NCBI RefSeq assembly: GCF_900141985.1
Contig: NZ_FQZK01000004.1
Location: 186,001-250,000, forward strand
Origin: Nocardiopsis flavescens
GTDB lineage: Bacteria; Actinomycetota; Actinomycetes; Streptosporangiales; Streptosporangiaceae
Direction: 5' to 3'
Length of the DNA stretch: 64,000 nt
The notes under the pieces were generated by a model. The model did not search any database. It was not told the origin of the DNA and saw only the letters and a program-made list of their open reading frames with translations. Positions 52,039 through 60,891 of the stretch are shown here, one piece after another. Each line of letters opens with the position of its first letter. Position 1 is the stretch's first letter. The position numbers and the translations under genes were made by a program.

Positions 52039-53004
52039 TCAGAGGCGGGCGACGATCTCCTCCATGGCCTGCCACGCCTGCGCGGTGTCCCGGTCGGCGG
52101 TGTGCGGCCGGGAGAACGCGTCGGCGAACTCGGCGACGTCCTGGAGGTCCCAGCGCAGGCGGTACAGGTCCATCCGGTCGGGGTCCACGGCGTGCCCGGA
52201 GGCCTCGGAGTAGCGCTCCAGGTCGGCGGCGTCGGAGGCGACCAGCCACAGGTCGCGCTCGGGGGGCGCGGTGCCCACCGTGTCCCAGTCCACGAGCAGC
52301 GGCCGGGGGCCGCGCCAGACCACGTTGCCGGGGTGGGGCTCGCCGTGGGTGACGACGGCGGGGGCGTCGGCGATCCGGGCGGCCCGGCGGTCATACTCCT
52401 CCAGACGGGCGCGCACCCGCTTGGTGTTCTCGGCCAGCAGCCGGGCCGCGCGGCCGGAGTAGGGCCCCGGCGTCCCGACCAGGGAGGGGTCCTCCAGCAC
52501 GGCGTCCAGGCGGGCGCGGTTCCCGATCCGGTCGGGCGCGGCGGGGACGCCGCGCACCGGCGCCGCCCGGTGCAGCCGGGCCAGGGCGTCCAGCAGGAGT
52601 CCGCGCAGGTACGGGGTCAGGGGGCGGCCGAACTCGCCGGACGCGCCCTCCACGTAGGGGAAGAGGCTGAGCACGAGGTCGCGGCCCACCGCCCGGACGG
52701 TCCGCCCCTCGGGGGTGCGCAGCGGCGCCACGACGAACCCCAGCCCGGCGTCGTCGTGCAGCCGGGCCGCGGTGTCCATGGCCGCGGCCAGCCGCTCGCG
52801 GGCCCGCACCGGGGTCGGCCCCAGGTACCCCTTGCGGGAGAGGTCGGCCACGGTCGCGAACCAGCGCCGGCCCGAGGTGTCGGTGACCCTCCAGTGGTGG
52901 TCGGCGAACCCCAGGGGCAGGTGGGTGAGCGCGACCGGGCGTATCCCCCAGGCTCCCAGGGCTTGTCCGATCCGGTCCTCGTGGAGGTCTGGCAACTCCC
53001 GCAT
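52039..53004 (-). CDS. APH/choline-kinase-fold phosphotransferase
   Basis: The 321-residue protein has the aminoglycoside phosphotransferase fold. Visible features are the nucleotide strand RRWFATVADLS, the catalytic loop VVTHGEPHPGNVVW (His-Gly-Glu in place of HGD) and the metal strand LLVDWDTVGTAPPERDLWLVA. It could phosphorylate a small hydroxylated compound; drug resistance is possible but unproven. A TAGCTT -10-like box (53011-53016) ends 6 bases before the ATG, suggesting a leaderless mRNA. The first Asp of the catalytic loop being Glu is a deviation worth noting. Confidence 0.83.
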   Translation of the reverse strand: MRELPDLHEDRIGQALGAWGIRPVALTHLPLGFADHHWRVTDTSGRRWFATVADLSRKGYLGPTPVRARERLAAAMDTAARLHDDAGLGFVVAPLRTPEGRTVRAVGRDLVLSLFPYVEGASGEFGRPLTPYLRGLLLDALARLHRAAPVRGVPAAPDRIGNRARLDAVLEDPSLVGTPGPYSGRAARLLAENTKRVRARLEEYDRRAARIADAPAVVTHGEPHPGNVVWRGPRPLLVDWDTVGTAPPERDLWLVASDAADLERYSEASGHAVDPDRMDLYRLRWDLQDVAEFADAFSRPHTADRDTAQAWQAMEEIVARL

Positions 53005-53073
53005 GCGGCGAAGCTACCAGGGCGCCCCCGGCGGCGCAGGGGTTTTTCGACGGTTCACCCGCGCTTGCGCCCC

Positions 53074-54666
53074 TCAGGCCACCAGGCCGTACAGGCGGAC
53101 GCCGCCGGTGCCGCGGACCGCGGCGACCAGGGCGCCGGGGACGGCCGCCACCCGGTGGGCGTCGGCCGACGGCCCCGCCGGCACCGGCCCCCCAGGGCCG
53201 GGCGGGTCCAGGACCAGCAGCCGGGCCTCGCCGTCGAAGGGCACCGACCACACAGCCGCGACCTCCTGCCCCGGGTCCGCGCCGGGGGCGCCGGAGGAGA
53301 CCGCGACCGATCCGGCCAGCGCCGCGGCCGGCTCCGGCCCGTAGCGGGGCAGCCGGTCCCCGCCCAGGGCGGTGGTGCCGGCGATCTCCCCCTCCGGGGT
53401 CACGCGGTGGAACAGCAGCCGGTCGGCGGCCTCCTCGGCGACGACCGCGCCGGAGGTGTCGGCGTGCACCAGTACGGACCCGCCCTCGGTCCAGGGCTCG
53501 GCGGTGATCCGCACCGCGTGCGACCCGTCCCGCGGGTCCAGGACGGCCGGGGCGCCCTCGCCCATGAGCGGGGCGACCACCACGGCGGGCCGGGCGCCGG
53601 CGCCCCCGGCAGGGCCGCCCGGGCGCAGGGCGGGGAACTCCTCCAGGCCGGGCAGCTCCCGGGTCCAGCGCACCCGGCCGTCCCGCGGGTCCAGGGCGGT
53701 GACCACGCCGGTCAGGAGGTCGCCGGGGGTGTCGGCGATCTCCGCCCAGGAGGTGCCGCGCAACCGCTGCTCGGGGACGCAGGCGTAGGCGGCGAGGAAG
53801 AGGTCGGCGGTGCGCAGGGTGTTGTCGGCGTTCCACCCCTGCCAGGGCTCGCAGACCCTGCCCGGCTCGCGGGGCACGGTGAACGACCACGCCTCGCCGA
53901 AGCCGGCGGTGTCGCGGGCGCTGATCCGGGGCGGCCCCTCCCCCTCCCGCCAGGAGTGGAGCAGGGTGCCCGGACCGGCGGCCAGGAACTCCGCGGACAC
54001 GCCCTCGGGCGGGGGCGGGGCGGTGAACTCCGCCACCGTGCCGCCGCGGGCGGTGTCCAGCTCCACCCAGGCCAGGGCGTCGTCACGCCCGGGGTCGCCG
54101 GGGTCGCCGTGGGCGACGTGCACCCGCGTGCCCCCGCCGTACACGAAGGCGCGGGCGCCGGCGCCGCGCAGGAGGTAGCGCCACAGCTCCTCGCCGGTGG
54201 CGCCGTCCAGGGCCACGACGCCCTCGTCCAGGACGACGACCGGGCCCAGGGTGCCGGGCAGGACGTCCGCCACGGCGCCGTCCCCGGGCGGCGTCCACGA
54301 CCAGGCCACCCGGGAGACCTGCGCGGGGACCGGAGGCGCGGTCTCGGGTGCGCCCGCGGCGACGGTGTGGTCCACCGCCAGGGAGAGGGCCAGCGCGCGC
54401 ACGCCCAGGCCGGCGGCCAGGGCCAGCGCGAGCCCGGCCGCGACCGGGGGCAGCGCGAGCCGCAGCGGGCGGAGGCGCATCCGGCGGCGCCCGGCGGCGG
54501 CCAGCAGCAGGCCCGTCCCCGCAGCGGACGCCGCGGTCCACCAGGGGGCCCCGGGGGCCAGCGCCAGCGCGGCCCCGCCCAGGCACAGGCCGGCCCCGCA
54601 CCAGCCCAGCGGGCCGCGCGGGGAGGCGTCCCCGGTATCCGGGCCGACCGTCAGGTCCTCGACCAC
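53074..54666 (-). CDS. membrane-anchored PQQ/beta-propeller-like protein
   Basis: The 530-residue protein has three hydrophobic segments in the first 110 residues and then an extracellular beta-propeller-like domain with repeats such as VVVLDEGVVALDGATGEELWRYLL, VTALDPRDGRVRWTREL and VLDPRDGSHAVRI, i.e. the LDxxDGxxxW pattern of PQQ-like repeats. No catalytic Asp/Glu is assignable. GTG 54666 is preceded by GAGGGGG; GTG 54684 is an alternative. It may be a scaffold or signal sensor. Gene neighbours give no functional link. Confidence 0.7.
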   Translation of the reverse strand: MVEDLTVGPDTGDASPRGPLGWCGAGLCLGGAALALAPGAPWWTAASAAGTGLLLAAAGRRRMRLRPLRLALPPVAAGLALALAAGLGVRALALSLAVDHTVAAGAPETAPPVPAQVSRVAWSWTPPGDGAVADVLPGTLGPVVVLDEGVVALDGATGEELWRYLLRGAGARAFVYGGGTRVHVAHGDPGDPGRDDALAWVELDTARGGTVAEFTAPPPPEGVSAEFLAAGPGTLLHSWREGEGPPRISARDTAGFGEAWSFTVPREPGRVCEPWQGWNADNTLRTADLFLAAYACVPEQRLRGTSWAEIADTPGDLLTGVVTALDPRDGRVRWTRELPGLEEFPALRPGGPAGGAGARPAVVVAPLMGEGAPAVLDPRDGSHAVRITAEPWTEGGSVLVHADTSGAVVAEEAADRLLFHRVTPEGEIAGTTALGGDRLPRYGPEPAAALAGSVAVSSGAPGADPGQEVAAVWSVPFDGEARLLVLDPPGPGGPVPAGPSADAHRVAAVPGALVAAVRGTGGVRLYGLVA

Positions 54667-54863
54667 GCGGGCCCCCTCTCGCACGGCGCGGACGCGCCGA
54701 CCATACGACGCGCGGGCGGCGCTTTCGGTTTTCCGGGCGGGGCCGGACCGGCCCTGTCGGGTCCGCGCCCGGCAGCGGCGGCGGGCGGGCCCCGACCGGC
54801 GCGAATGTCGCAGGGGTGCGGTTCACTGGGCCCCGCCCCCGACCCCGTCCCCCGGAGCCCGCC

Positions 54864-56081
54864 ATGGACGCCCTCGACCTGGACATCCGGACGGTCCGCC
54901 GCCTCGCCGTGCGCCGCCAGCGCCTGTCCGGCCCCCGCCCCTCCCCCGGCCCCGAGGGGCTGCGCGAGGTGCTGCGCGACCTGCGCTGCCTCCAGATCGA
55001 CCCGGTCGGCGTGGTCGCCCGCAGCCACCTGCTGGTGCTGTGGAGCAGGCTGGGCCGGTTCGACCCGGACGACCTGGAGGCGCTGCTGTGGCGGGAGCGC
55101 TGGCTGTTCGAGTACTGGGCGCACGCGGCTTCGGTGGTGCTCACCGAGGACCTGCCGCTGCACCGGCGGCTGATGCGCCGCCACCCGGGCGCGGACTCGC
55201 GGATGTCGGCGTGGGCCCTGGCCAACGGGGAGCTGCGCGAGCACGTCCTGGTCCGGCTCGCCGAGTCCGGTCCGCTGCCCACCGACGGGTTCGAGGACCG
55301 CGCGGCCGTGCCGTGGGAGTCCACCGGGTGGACGGCCGGGCGCAACGTGGAGCGCATGCTGGAGCTGCTGTGGTTCCAGGGGCTGATCATGGTGGCCGGG
55401 CGGCGCGGGCGCACCCGGCTGTGGGACCTGGCGGAGCGGCGGCTGCCCCCCTGGGCCGACCGCGCCGACCTGCCCGACGCCGAGGTCGAGGAGCGCTCGG
55501 CCGAACACGCGCTGCGGGCACTGGGCGCGGGGCGGGCCCGCGACGTGCGGCGGCACTTCGTGCGCGAGCGCTACGGGGACGCGGCCGCGACGCTGGAGCG
55601 GCTGGCGGAGCGCGGGCGGGCGGTGCGCGCCCGGGTGGCGGGGAGCGCCGAGCCGTGGTTCGTGCACGCCGACGTGCTGCCGCTGGTGGAGCGGGCCGCG
55701 GGTGCCGGGTGGCAGGGGCGGACGACCCTGCTGTCGCCGTTCGACAACCTGCTGTGCGACCGGGAGCGGACGTCCCTGCTGTGGGGGTTCGACTACGTGA
55801 ACGAGATGTACACGCCGCGGGCGAAGCGGCGGTTCGGGTACTACGTGCTGCCGGTCCTGCACGGCGACCGGCTGGTGGGCCGGGTGGCGGCCCGGGCCGA
55901 CCGGCGGCGCGGGGTGCTGGACCTGGAGGGCGTGTACGCCGAGGGCCGGGCGGGGGACGAGGCGGCGGGGCCGGGCCTGGCGGCGGCGGTCGGCGAGCTG
56001 GCCGTGTTCGCCGGGGTGGGGGCGGTGGCCTGCACCGGGCCGGTGCCGGGGGTGTGGCGGGAGGCGCTGGCCGGGCTGTAG
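54864..56081 (+). CDS. YcaQ/AlkX-type DNA glycosylase (winged-helix family)
   Basis: The 405-residue protein belongs to the HTH_42 (AZL/YcaQ) family, which unhooks interstrand crosslinks and alkylated bases. The catalytic Q-phi-D motif is present as QID (Gln44, Asp46) in RCLQIDPVGV, which matches the YcaQ subtype rather than the QxQ of AlkZ/AZL. Further family blocks are FEYWAHAASVVL, RNVERMLELLWFQGLIMVAGR and LLSPFDNLLCDRERTSLLWGFDYVNEMYTPRAKRRFGYYVLPVLHGDRLVGR. ATG 54864 follows GGAG. Such enzymes in antibiotic producers often give self-resistance to alkylating products, but no matching cluster is seen here. Confidence 0.9.
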   Translation: MDALDLDIRTVRRLAVRRQRLSGPRPSPGPEGLREVLRDLRCLQIDPVGVVARSHLLVLWSRLGRFDPDDLEALLWRERWLFEYWAHAASVVLTEDLPLHRRLMRRHPGADSRMSAWALANGELREHVLVRLAESGPLPTDGFEDRAAVPWESTGWTAGRNVERMLELLWFQGLIMVAGRRGRTRLWDLAERRLPPWADRADLPDAEVEERSAEHALRALGAGRARDVRRHFVRERYGDAAATLERLAERGRAVRARVAGSAEPWFVHADVLPLVERAAGAGWQGRTTLLSPFDNLLCDRERTSLLWGFDYVNEMYTPRAKRRFGYYVLPVLHGDRLVGRVAARADRRRGVLDLEGVYAEGRAGDEAAGPGLAAAVGELAVFAGVGAVACTGPVPGVWREALAGL

Positions 56082-56117
56082 CGGGCCGCGGCCGGGGGCC
56101 GGGAACCCGCCCGGCGT

Positions 56118-56156
56118 GATTATCGATATTTACGACTGATTTAGTATGCATTAGCC
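56118..56156 (+). promoter_or_regulatory. AT-rich promoter block before FAD/NAD(P)-binding gene
   Basis: About 39 bases are over 65% A+T, in contrast to their surroundings. The block contains the palindromes TATCGATA (56121-56128) and ATGCAT (56146-56151) and a TAGTAT -10-like box (56142-56147), leaving a leader of only about ten bases before the GTG at 56164. Confidence 0.5.
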
Positions 56157-56163
56157 TTCGGGG

Positions 56164-58035
56164 GTGAGCACCCCCGAACGCCCCCTCCGGATCGCCGTCG
56201 TCGGCGCCGGGCCGCGGGCCACCTCCCTGCTCGAACGGATCGCCGCCAACCTCCCCGGCCTCCCGCCGCGGCGCGCGCTGGAGGTCTGCGTCGTCGACCC
56301 GCACCCGCCCGGCGGCGGGCGGATCTGGCGGCACGACCAGTCGCCGTGGCTGTGGATGAACACCACCGCCGGCGACTGCACGATGTTCACCGACGCGTCC
56401 TCCACCTGTGACGGCCCCGTCGTCCCCGGGCCCACCCTCGCCGAGTGGGCGCGCGACCTCGCCTCGGGGTCGCTTCACCGGCCGCGGGGCTTCGCCTCCG
56501 ACGGCGCCGACCTGGCCGAGGCCCGGCGGGTGCACCGGGACTGGTTCGCCACCCGGCGGTTGCAGAGCCGGTACCTGTCCTGGGTGTTCCACCGGACCGC
56601 CGAGCGCGCGCCCGAGGGCCTGTCGGTGCGGGCGGTGCGGGGGCGCGCGGTCGACCTGCGCGACCTGCCCGGCGGCACGCAGCGGCTGGCGTTGGAGGAC
56701 GGCACCGCGCTGGACGCCGACCTCGTGGTGCTGGCCCAGGGCAGCGGCGACACCGCGCCCGCCCCCGGGGAGGAGCGGCTCGCCGCACACGCGGACGCGC
56801 ACGGGCTGGTGTACGTGCCGACCGCCTCCACCGCGGACATCGCGCTGGACGCGGTGCCCGCCGGGGAGCCGGTGCTGGTGCGCGGGCTGGGGCTGGCGTT
56901 CGTCGACACGGTCGTGCTGCTCACCTCGGGGCGGGGCGGGACGTTCACCCGCGAGGCCGACGGGACGCTGCGCTACCGGCCCTCGGGCCGCGAGCCCGTG
57001 CTGTGGGCGGGGTCGCGGCGGGGGGTGCCCTACCACTCCAAGCTCCACTACGACCTGCCCGGGCCGCGGCCGGACCTGCCCCGGCACCTGGACCGGGCGG
57101 CGCTGGCCGCCCTGGGGGCGGGGCCGCTGGACCTGCGCGAGGACGTGTGGCCGCTGGTGGTGCGCGAGCTGGCGCACGCGCACTACGCGGAGCTGGCGCG
57201 GTCCCACCCGGAGCGGCTGTCCCTGGGGGCGGCGGAGTTCCTGGAGCGCCTGGAGTCCGCCGACCCGTGGGAGGACCGGGTCAAGGAGCTGGTGGCCGAG
57301 GCGGTGCCGGACGGGGCCGACGTGTTCGACGCGGGGCGGATCGACCGGCCGCTGGCGGGGCTGCGGTTCGCCGGCCACGACGCCCTGGGCACCTGGCTGG
57401 AGGAGTACATCGCGGCCGACCTGGAGCGGCGGCGCGACCCGGCGTACAGCATGGACCTGGCGGTGTTCTTCGCACTGCTGTCGGTGTTCACGGTGCTGGG
57501 CGAGGCGCTGGCGGACGGGACGGTCTCGGCGGAGTCGGCGGCCCGGGAGTTCCCGGGGTTCCTGGGGTTCTTCGGTTTCGTGGCCAGCGGTCCGCCGGGG
57601 CCGCGGCTGGAGGAGGTGCTGGCGCTGGCCCGGGCGGGGGTGCTGCGCTTCACCGGCGCGGACACCGCCGTGCGCGCCGTGGAGGGCGGGTTCGAGGCCC
57701 GGTCGGCGAGCACCGGCGCCACCGTGACGGCACGGGCGCTGCTGGAGGCGCGGTTGCCCGCGCCCTCGCTGGAGCGCACCACCGACCCCCTGCTGCTGGC
57801 GCTGCGCGAACGCGGCGAGATCCGGGCGCGCGAGCACGGCGGGCTGGTCGACGCCGACCCGGCCGGCCAGCGGCTGCGCCGCGCCGACGGGGAGCCGCAC
57901 CCGGCCCGGTTCGGGCTGGGCGCACTGGTGGCGGGCGGCGTGGGCGCGGGCGGGTTCTCCCGCCCGCGCACCGACGCGGGGTTCTTCCGCCAGAACGACG
58001 CCGTCGCCCGCGTCCTGCTGGCGGCACTGCGCTAG
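56164..58035 (+). CDS. FAD/NAD(P)-binding protein (YdhS/HcaD-like oxidoreductase)
   Basis: The 623-residue protein has an N-terminal FAD/NAD(P)-binding domain of the PF13454 type: RIAVVGAGPRATSLLERIAANLPG, VVDPHPPGGGRIWRHDQSPWLWMNTTAGDCTMFTD and RLQSRYLSWVFHR. A second half (from about 290) shows WAGSRRGVPYHSKLHYDLPG and a long helical region. The family occurs in actinobacteria close to monooxygenases and transporters; its reaction is not established. GTG 56164 has a poor ribosome site and may be near-leaderless. It is divergent in function from the upstream glycosylase and lies before the Zn-dehydrogenase. Confidence 0.8.
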   Translation: MSTPERPLRIAVVGAGPRATSLLERIAANLPGLPPRRALEVCVVDPHPPGGGRIWRHDQSPWLWMNTTAGDCTMFTDASSTCDGPVVPGPTLAEWARDLASGSLHRPRGFASDGADLAEARRVHRDWFATRRLQSRYLSWVFHRTAERAPEGLSVRAVRGRAVDLRDLPGGTQRLALEDGTALDADLVVLAQGSGDTAPAPGEERLAAHADAHGLVYVPTASTADIALDAVPAGEPVLVRGLGLAFVDTVVLLTSGRGGTFTREADGTLRYRPSGREPVLWAGSRRGVPYHSKLHYDLPGPRPDLPRHLDRAALAALGAGPLDLREDVWPLVVRELAHAHYAELARSHPERLSLGAAEFLERLESADPWEDRVKELVAEAVPDGADVFDAGRIDRPLAGLRFAGHDALGTWLEEYIAADLERRRDPAYSMDLAVFFALLSVFTVLGEALADGTVSAESAAREFPGFLGFFGFVASGPPGPRLEEVLALARAGVLRFTGADTAVRAVEGGFEARSASTGATVTARALLEARLPAPSLERTTDPLLLALRERGEIRAREHGGLVDADPAGQRLRRADGEPHPARFGLGALVAGGVGAGGFSRPRTDAGFFRQNDAVARVLLAALR

Positions 58036-58257
58036 AGGTCGAAGACCAGGGGATCCACGGCGGCCGCGCCGCCGTCCTGGACACCACCCCCACCTGCACC
58101 GCCTGCGGCTCCCCCGCCGACCCGCCCCCCGCACGCAGCCCTGACCCGGCCCCGGCGCCGCCCGCCCCCGGCCAGGGGGAATGTTTACACGCCGGGGCGC
58201 GGGGGCGGGAGCGCGGGCGGGGAGATAACGGGGCAGGGACGGCGACAGGGGGGCCGG

Positions 58258-59307
58258 ATGCGGGCGCTGCGATTGCACGGGCCCCGGGACCTGCGGGTGG
58301 ACGAGGTACCCGAGCCCCGGGTGGTGCCCGGGACCGTGAAGGTCCGGGTCGGGTGGAACGGCATCTGCGGGTTCGACGTGCGCAACTACCTCGACCCGGT
58401 CCTGCCCGACGAGTACCTCCACCCCGTGCTGCGCACGCACGGCCCCCACGTGCAGGGCCACGAGTTCTCCGGCCGGGTCCAGGAGTGCGCCCCCGACGTG
58501 CGCGGCCTGTCCGAGGGCGCGGTGGTGGCCGTGGAGCCCCTGGTCTTCGACGGCAGCTGCGCCGCCTGCCGCCGCGGCGAGTACAACCTGTGCGAGAACC
58601 ACGGGTTCATCGGCCTCATGGGCGGGGGCGGCGGCATGTCCGAGTACGCGGTCGTCCCCGCCGACCGGGTCCACCCGATGCCCGAGGGGGCCTCCCCCAC
58701 CGTCGCCGCCCTGGTGGAGCCCCTGGCGGCGGCCTGGCACGCGGTCCGCCGCTCCGGGATGCGCGCGGGCGACACGGTCCTGGTGGTGGGCGGCGGGCCG
58801 GTCGGGCTGGGCGTGCTGATGGCGGCCCGGGCGCGCGGCGCCGGGCACGTGACCGTGAGCGAGGCCGCCCCGCTGCGCCGCCGGATCGCCGAGGAGCTGG
58901 GCGCCGACCGGGTCTGCGACCCCGCGCGCCAGGACGCGGTCGCCGCCGTCCGCGGGCGCGCCCCCGCCGGGGCCGACGTCTCCTTCGAGACCTCGGGCGG
59001 CGGGACGGGCGCGGTCTCGGCGCTCCTGGGCGCGCTGCGCAGGGGCGGCCGGGCGGTGGTGGTCTCCGAGGGGCGCCCGGTGGTGCTGGACCCCGCGGTG
59101 CTGGCGTCCACCGAGATCGAGCTGGTGGGCAGCTTCGGCTACGGCCCACGGGACTTCCCCGAGGTCATCGCCGCGATCGCCGCCGGGTCCCTGTCCCCCA
59201 AGCCGCTGGTCACCGACCGCCTCTGCCTGGAGGAGGCGCGCGAGAGGGGCTACGAGGAGCTGATCGCGCACGCGGGCGGCCACGTGAAGATCCTCGTGCA
59301 TCCCTGA
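58258..59307 (+). CDS. Zn-dependent medium-chain dehydrogenase (butanediol/threonine type)
   Basis: The 349-residue enzyme has zinc ligands in NGICGFDVRNY (Cys) and VQGHEFSGRV (His, Glu), a structural lobe CAACRRGEYNLC with only three clear Cys, and the nucleotide site VLVVGGGPVGLGVLMAARARGAG. It resembles 2,3-butanediol/sorbitol-type dehydrogenases acting on vicinal diols. ATG 58258 follows AGGGGGG. A 222-bp gap separates it from the preceding gene. It converges with the monooxygenase operon, so cooperation is only suggested by proximity. Confidence 0.88.
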   Translation: MRALRLHGPRDLRVDEVPEPRVVPGTVKVRVGWNGICGFDVRNYLDPVLPDEYLHPVLRTHGPHVQGHEFSGRVQECAPDVRGLSEGAVVAVEPLVFDGSCAACRRGEYNLCENHGFIGLMGGGGGMSEYAVVPADRVHPMPEGASPTVAALVEPLAAAWHAVRRSGMRAGDTVLVVGGGPVGLGVLMAARARGAGHVTVSEAAPLRRRIAEELGADRVCDPARQDAVAAVRGRAPAGADVSFETSGGGTGAVSALLGALRRGGRAVVVSEGRPVVLDPAVLASTEIELVGSFGYGPRDFPEVIAAIAAGSLSPKPLVTDRLCLEEARERGYEELIAHAGGHVKILVHP

Positions 59308-59450
59308 GGTCCGTCGCCTGCCGGTCCGCATGACGCGCCTGGAGCCGCCCGGTCCCGCGGGCGGCCGGGGCGCGCCGCCCGGCGGGCCGGAAGGGCGCGG
59401 GGCCCCCGGGCGGGGCGCGGGCGAAGGAGTGCGCCGCGCCCGGGGGCGGT

Positions 59451-60749
59451 TCAGGGGCGGGGCGCCAGCCCCAGGTTCTCGCGCAGGGTGGCGCCCGGGG
59501 TGTAGTCCGCGCGCAGCGCCCCGCGCTCCTGGAGCAGCGGCACCACGCGGTCGACGAAGTCGTCCAGGCCGCCCGGGGTCAGGTGCGGGACCAGCACGAA
59601 CCCGTCGCTCGCCCGCTCGGCCACGTGCCGGACGATCTCCCCCGCCACCGCCTCGGGCGTGCCGACGAAGGTCTGCCGGGCCGACTCCTCCACCACCAGG
59701 TCGCGGATGCCGAGCTTCTCGGACGCGGCTCTGGCCCGCCAGCGCTCCACCAGGGCGGCCCGGTCGGTGGAGCGCGCCGCCGCCGTGCCCTGGGTGAGCA
59801 CCCGTTCCAGGTCCGGTTCGACGTCGGGCAGCGGCCCCTCGGGGTCGTACTCGGACAGGTCCCGGCCCCAGACCTGCTCGACGAACCGGATCGCGGTCGC
59901 CCCGCTCACCTGCTGGTAGCGGATGGCCCGCGCCCGCTCCTCGGCCTCCGCGGGGGTGTCGCCCAGGACGTAGGTGACGCCGGGCAGGATGAGCAGCTCG
60001 TCGTCGCCGCGGCCGTGGGCGGCCAGCCGCCGGTGCACGTCGTCGTAGAACGCCCGCCCGGCCTCGAACCCGCCGTGCCGGGAGAAGACGACGTCGGCCC
60101 CGGCCGCCGCGAAGTCCCGCCCCTGCGGGGAGTCCCCCGCCTGGATGACCACGGGCCGCCCCTGGGGCGAGCGGGGCAGGGTGGGCACGGCCTCGATGTC
60201 GAAGAACCGGTCCCGGTGCACGGCGGCCCGACCGGTCCCGGCGGCGTCCCAGAACGCGCGCACGGCCCGGACGAACGAGGCGGCGCGCTCGTACCGGTCG
60301 GTGTGGTCGAGGTAGCCGCCGCGCCGGAAGTTCTCCCCGGTGAACGCGTCGGAGGAGGTCACCGCGTTCCAGGCGGCGCGTCCGCCGCTCAGGTGGTCCA
60401 GGGTCGCCAGCTGCCGGGACAGCTCGTAGGGCTCGTTGTAGGTGGTGCTGAGCGTCCCGGCCAGCCCCAGGTTCGCGGTGACCGCGGACAGCGCGGCCAG
60501 CACGGTGAGGGTGTCGGGCCGCCCCACCACGTCCAGGTCGTGGATGCGCCCCTGGTGCTCGCGCAGGCGCAGCCCCTCGGCGAGGAAGAAGTAGTCGAAC
60601 CGCCCCCGCTCCGCGGTGCGCGCCAGCTCTTCGAACGAGGAGAAGTCGATCTGGCTGCGCGAGCGCGGGTCGCTCCAGACGGTGGTGTTGTTGACCCCGG
60701 GGAAGTGCGCCACCAGGCGCACCTGCCGGATCCCGTCACTGCCGCTCAT
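59451..60749 (-). CDS. NtaA/SnaA/DszA-family FMN-dependent monooxygenase
   Basis: The 432-residue LLM flavin monooxygenase has RLVAHFPGVNNTTVWSDPRSRSQIDFSSFEELARTAERGRFDYFF at the N-terminus, LGLAGTLSTTYNEPYELSRQLATLDHLSGGRAAWNAVTSS (family block) and SPQGRPVVIQAGDSPQGRDFAA. This subgroup includes nitrilotriacetate, dibenzothiophene-sulfone and YxeK monooxygenases, which need a separate flavin reductase; none is seen here. ATG 60749 follows AGGAGG. It overlaps a short upstream ORF and belongs to the operon with the amino acid ABC transporter. Confidence 0.92.
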   Translation of the reverse strand: MSGSDGIRQVRLVAHFPGVNNTTVWSDPRSRSQIDFSSFEELARTAERGRFDYFFLAEGLRLREHQGRIHDLDVVGRPDTLTVLAALSAVTANLGLAGTLSTTYNEPYELSRQLATLDHLSGGRAAWNAVTSSDAFTGENFRRGGYLDHTDRYERAASFVRAVRAFWDAAGTGRAAVHRDRFFDIEAVPTLPRSPQGRPVVIQAGDSPQGRDFAAAGADVVFSRHGGFEAGRAFYDDVHRRLAAHGRGDDELLILPGVTYVLGDTPAEAEERARAIRYQQVSGATAIRFVEQVWGRDLSEYDPEGPLPDVEPDLERVLTQGTAAARSTDRAALVERWRARAASEKLGIRDLVVEESARQTFVGTPEAVAGEIVRHVAERASDGFVLVPHLTPGGLDDFVDRVVPLLQERGALRADYTPGATLRENLGLAPRP

Positions 60750-60891
60750 GCGGTTCCTCCTGTGCGTCGTCGGTCTCCTCGCGCGGCGGCGCCGCGTCCG
60801 CGTCCCCGCGGGGCCGCGGGACGGGGCTCACCCCCAGCGCCAGGCCGTTCTCGCAGCGGTACAGCTCCGCCTCCCCGCACACCGTGATCAC
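60736..60891 (-). CDS. 51-residue ORF linking the two monooxygenase genes
   Basis: A GTG at 60891 overlaps the stop of the upstream LLM gene (GTGA), and the ORF's own stop overlaps the first codons of the next LLM gene by 14 bases. The peptide starts MITVCGEAELYRCENGLALG, has two Cys near the N-terminus and ends in a charged, disordered tail (REETDDAQEEPHERQ). The tight packing suggests it is translated. I do not recognise it. It could alternatively be a frame that only looks open because the gap is short. Confidence 0.45.
   Translation of the reverse strand: MITVCGEAELYRCENGLALGVSPVPRPRGDADAAPPREETDDAQEEPHERQ

Noticed and set aside
58036..58257. Small gene between the FAD protein and the Zn-dehydrogenase
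   Set aside because: Frames here lack ribosome sites and show Pro/Ala-rich noise; I see nothing supportable in this 222-bp gap.
55387..59331. 1314-codon open frame on the minus strand
   Set aside because: It runs antisense through three recognisable genes and has low-complexity Arg/Pro/Gly content, so it is a shadow.
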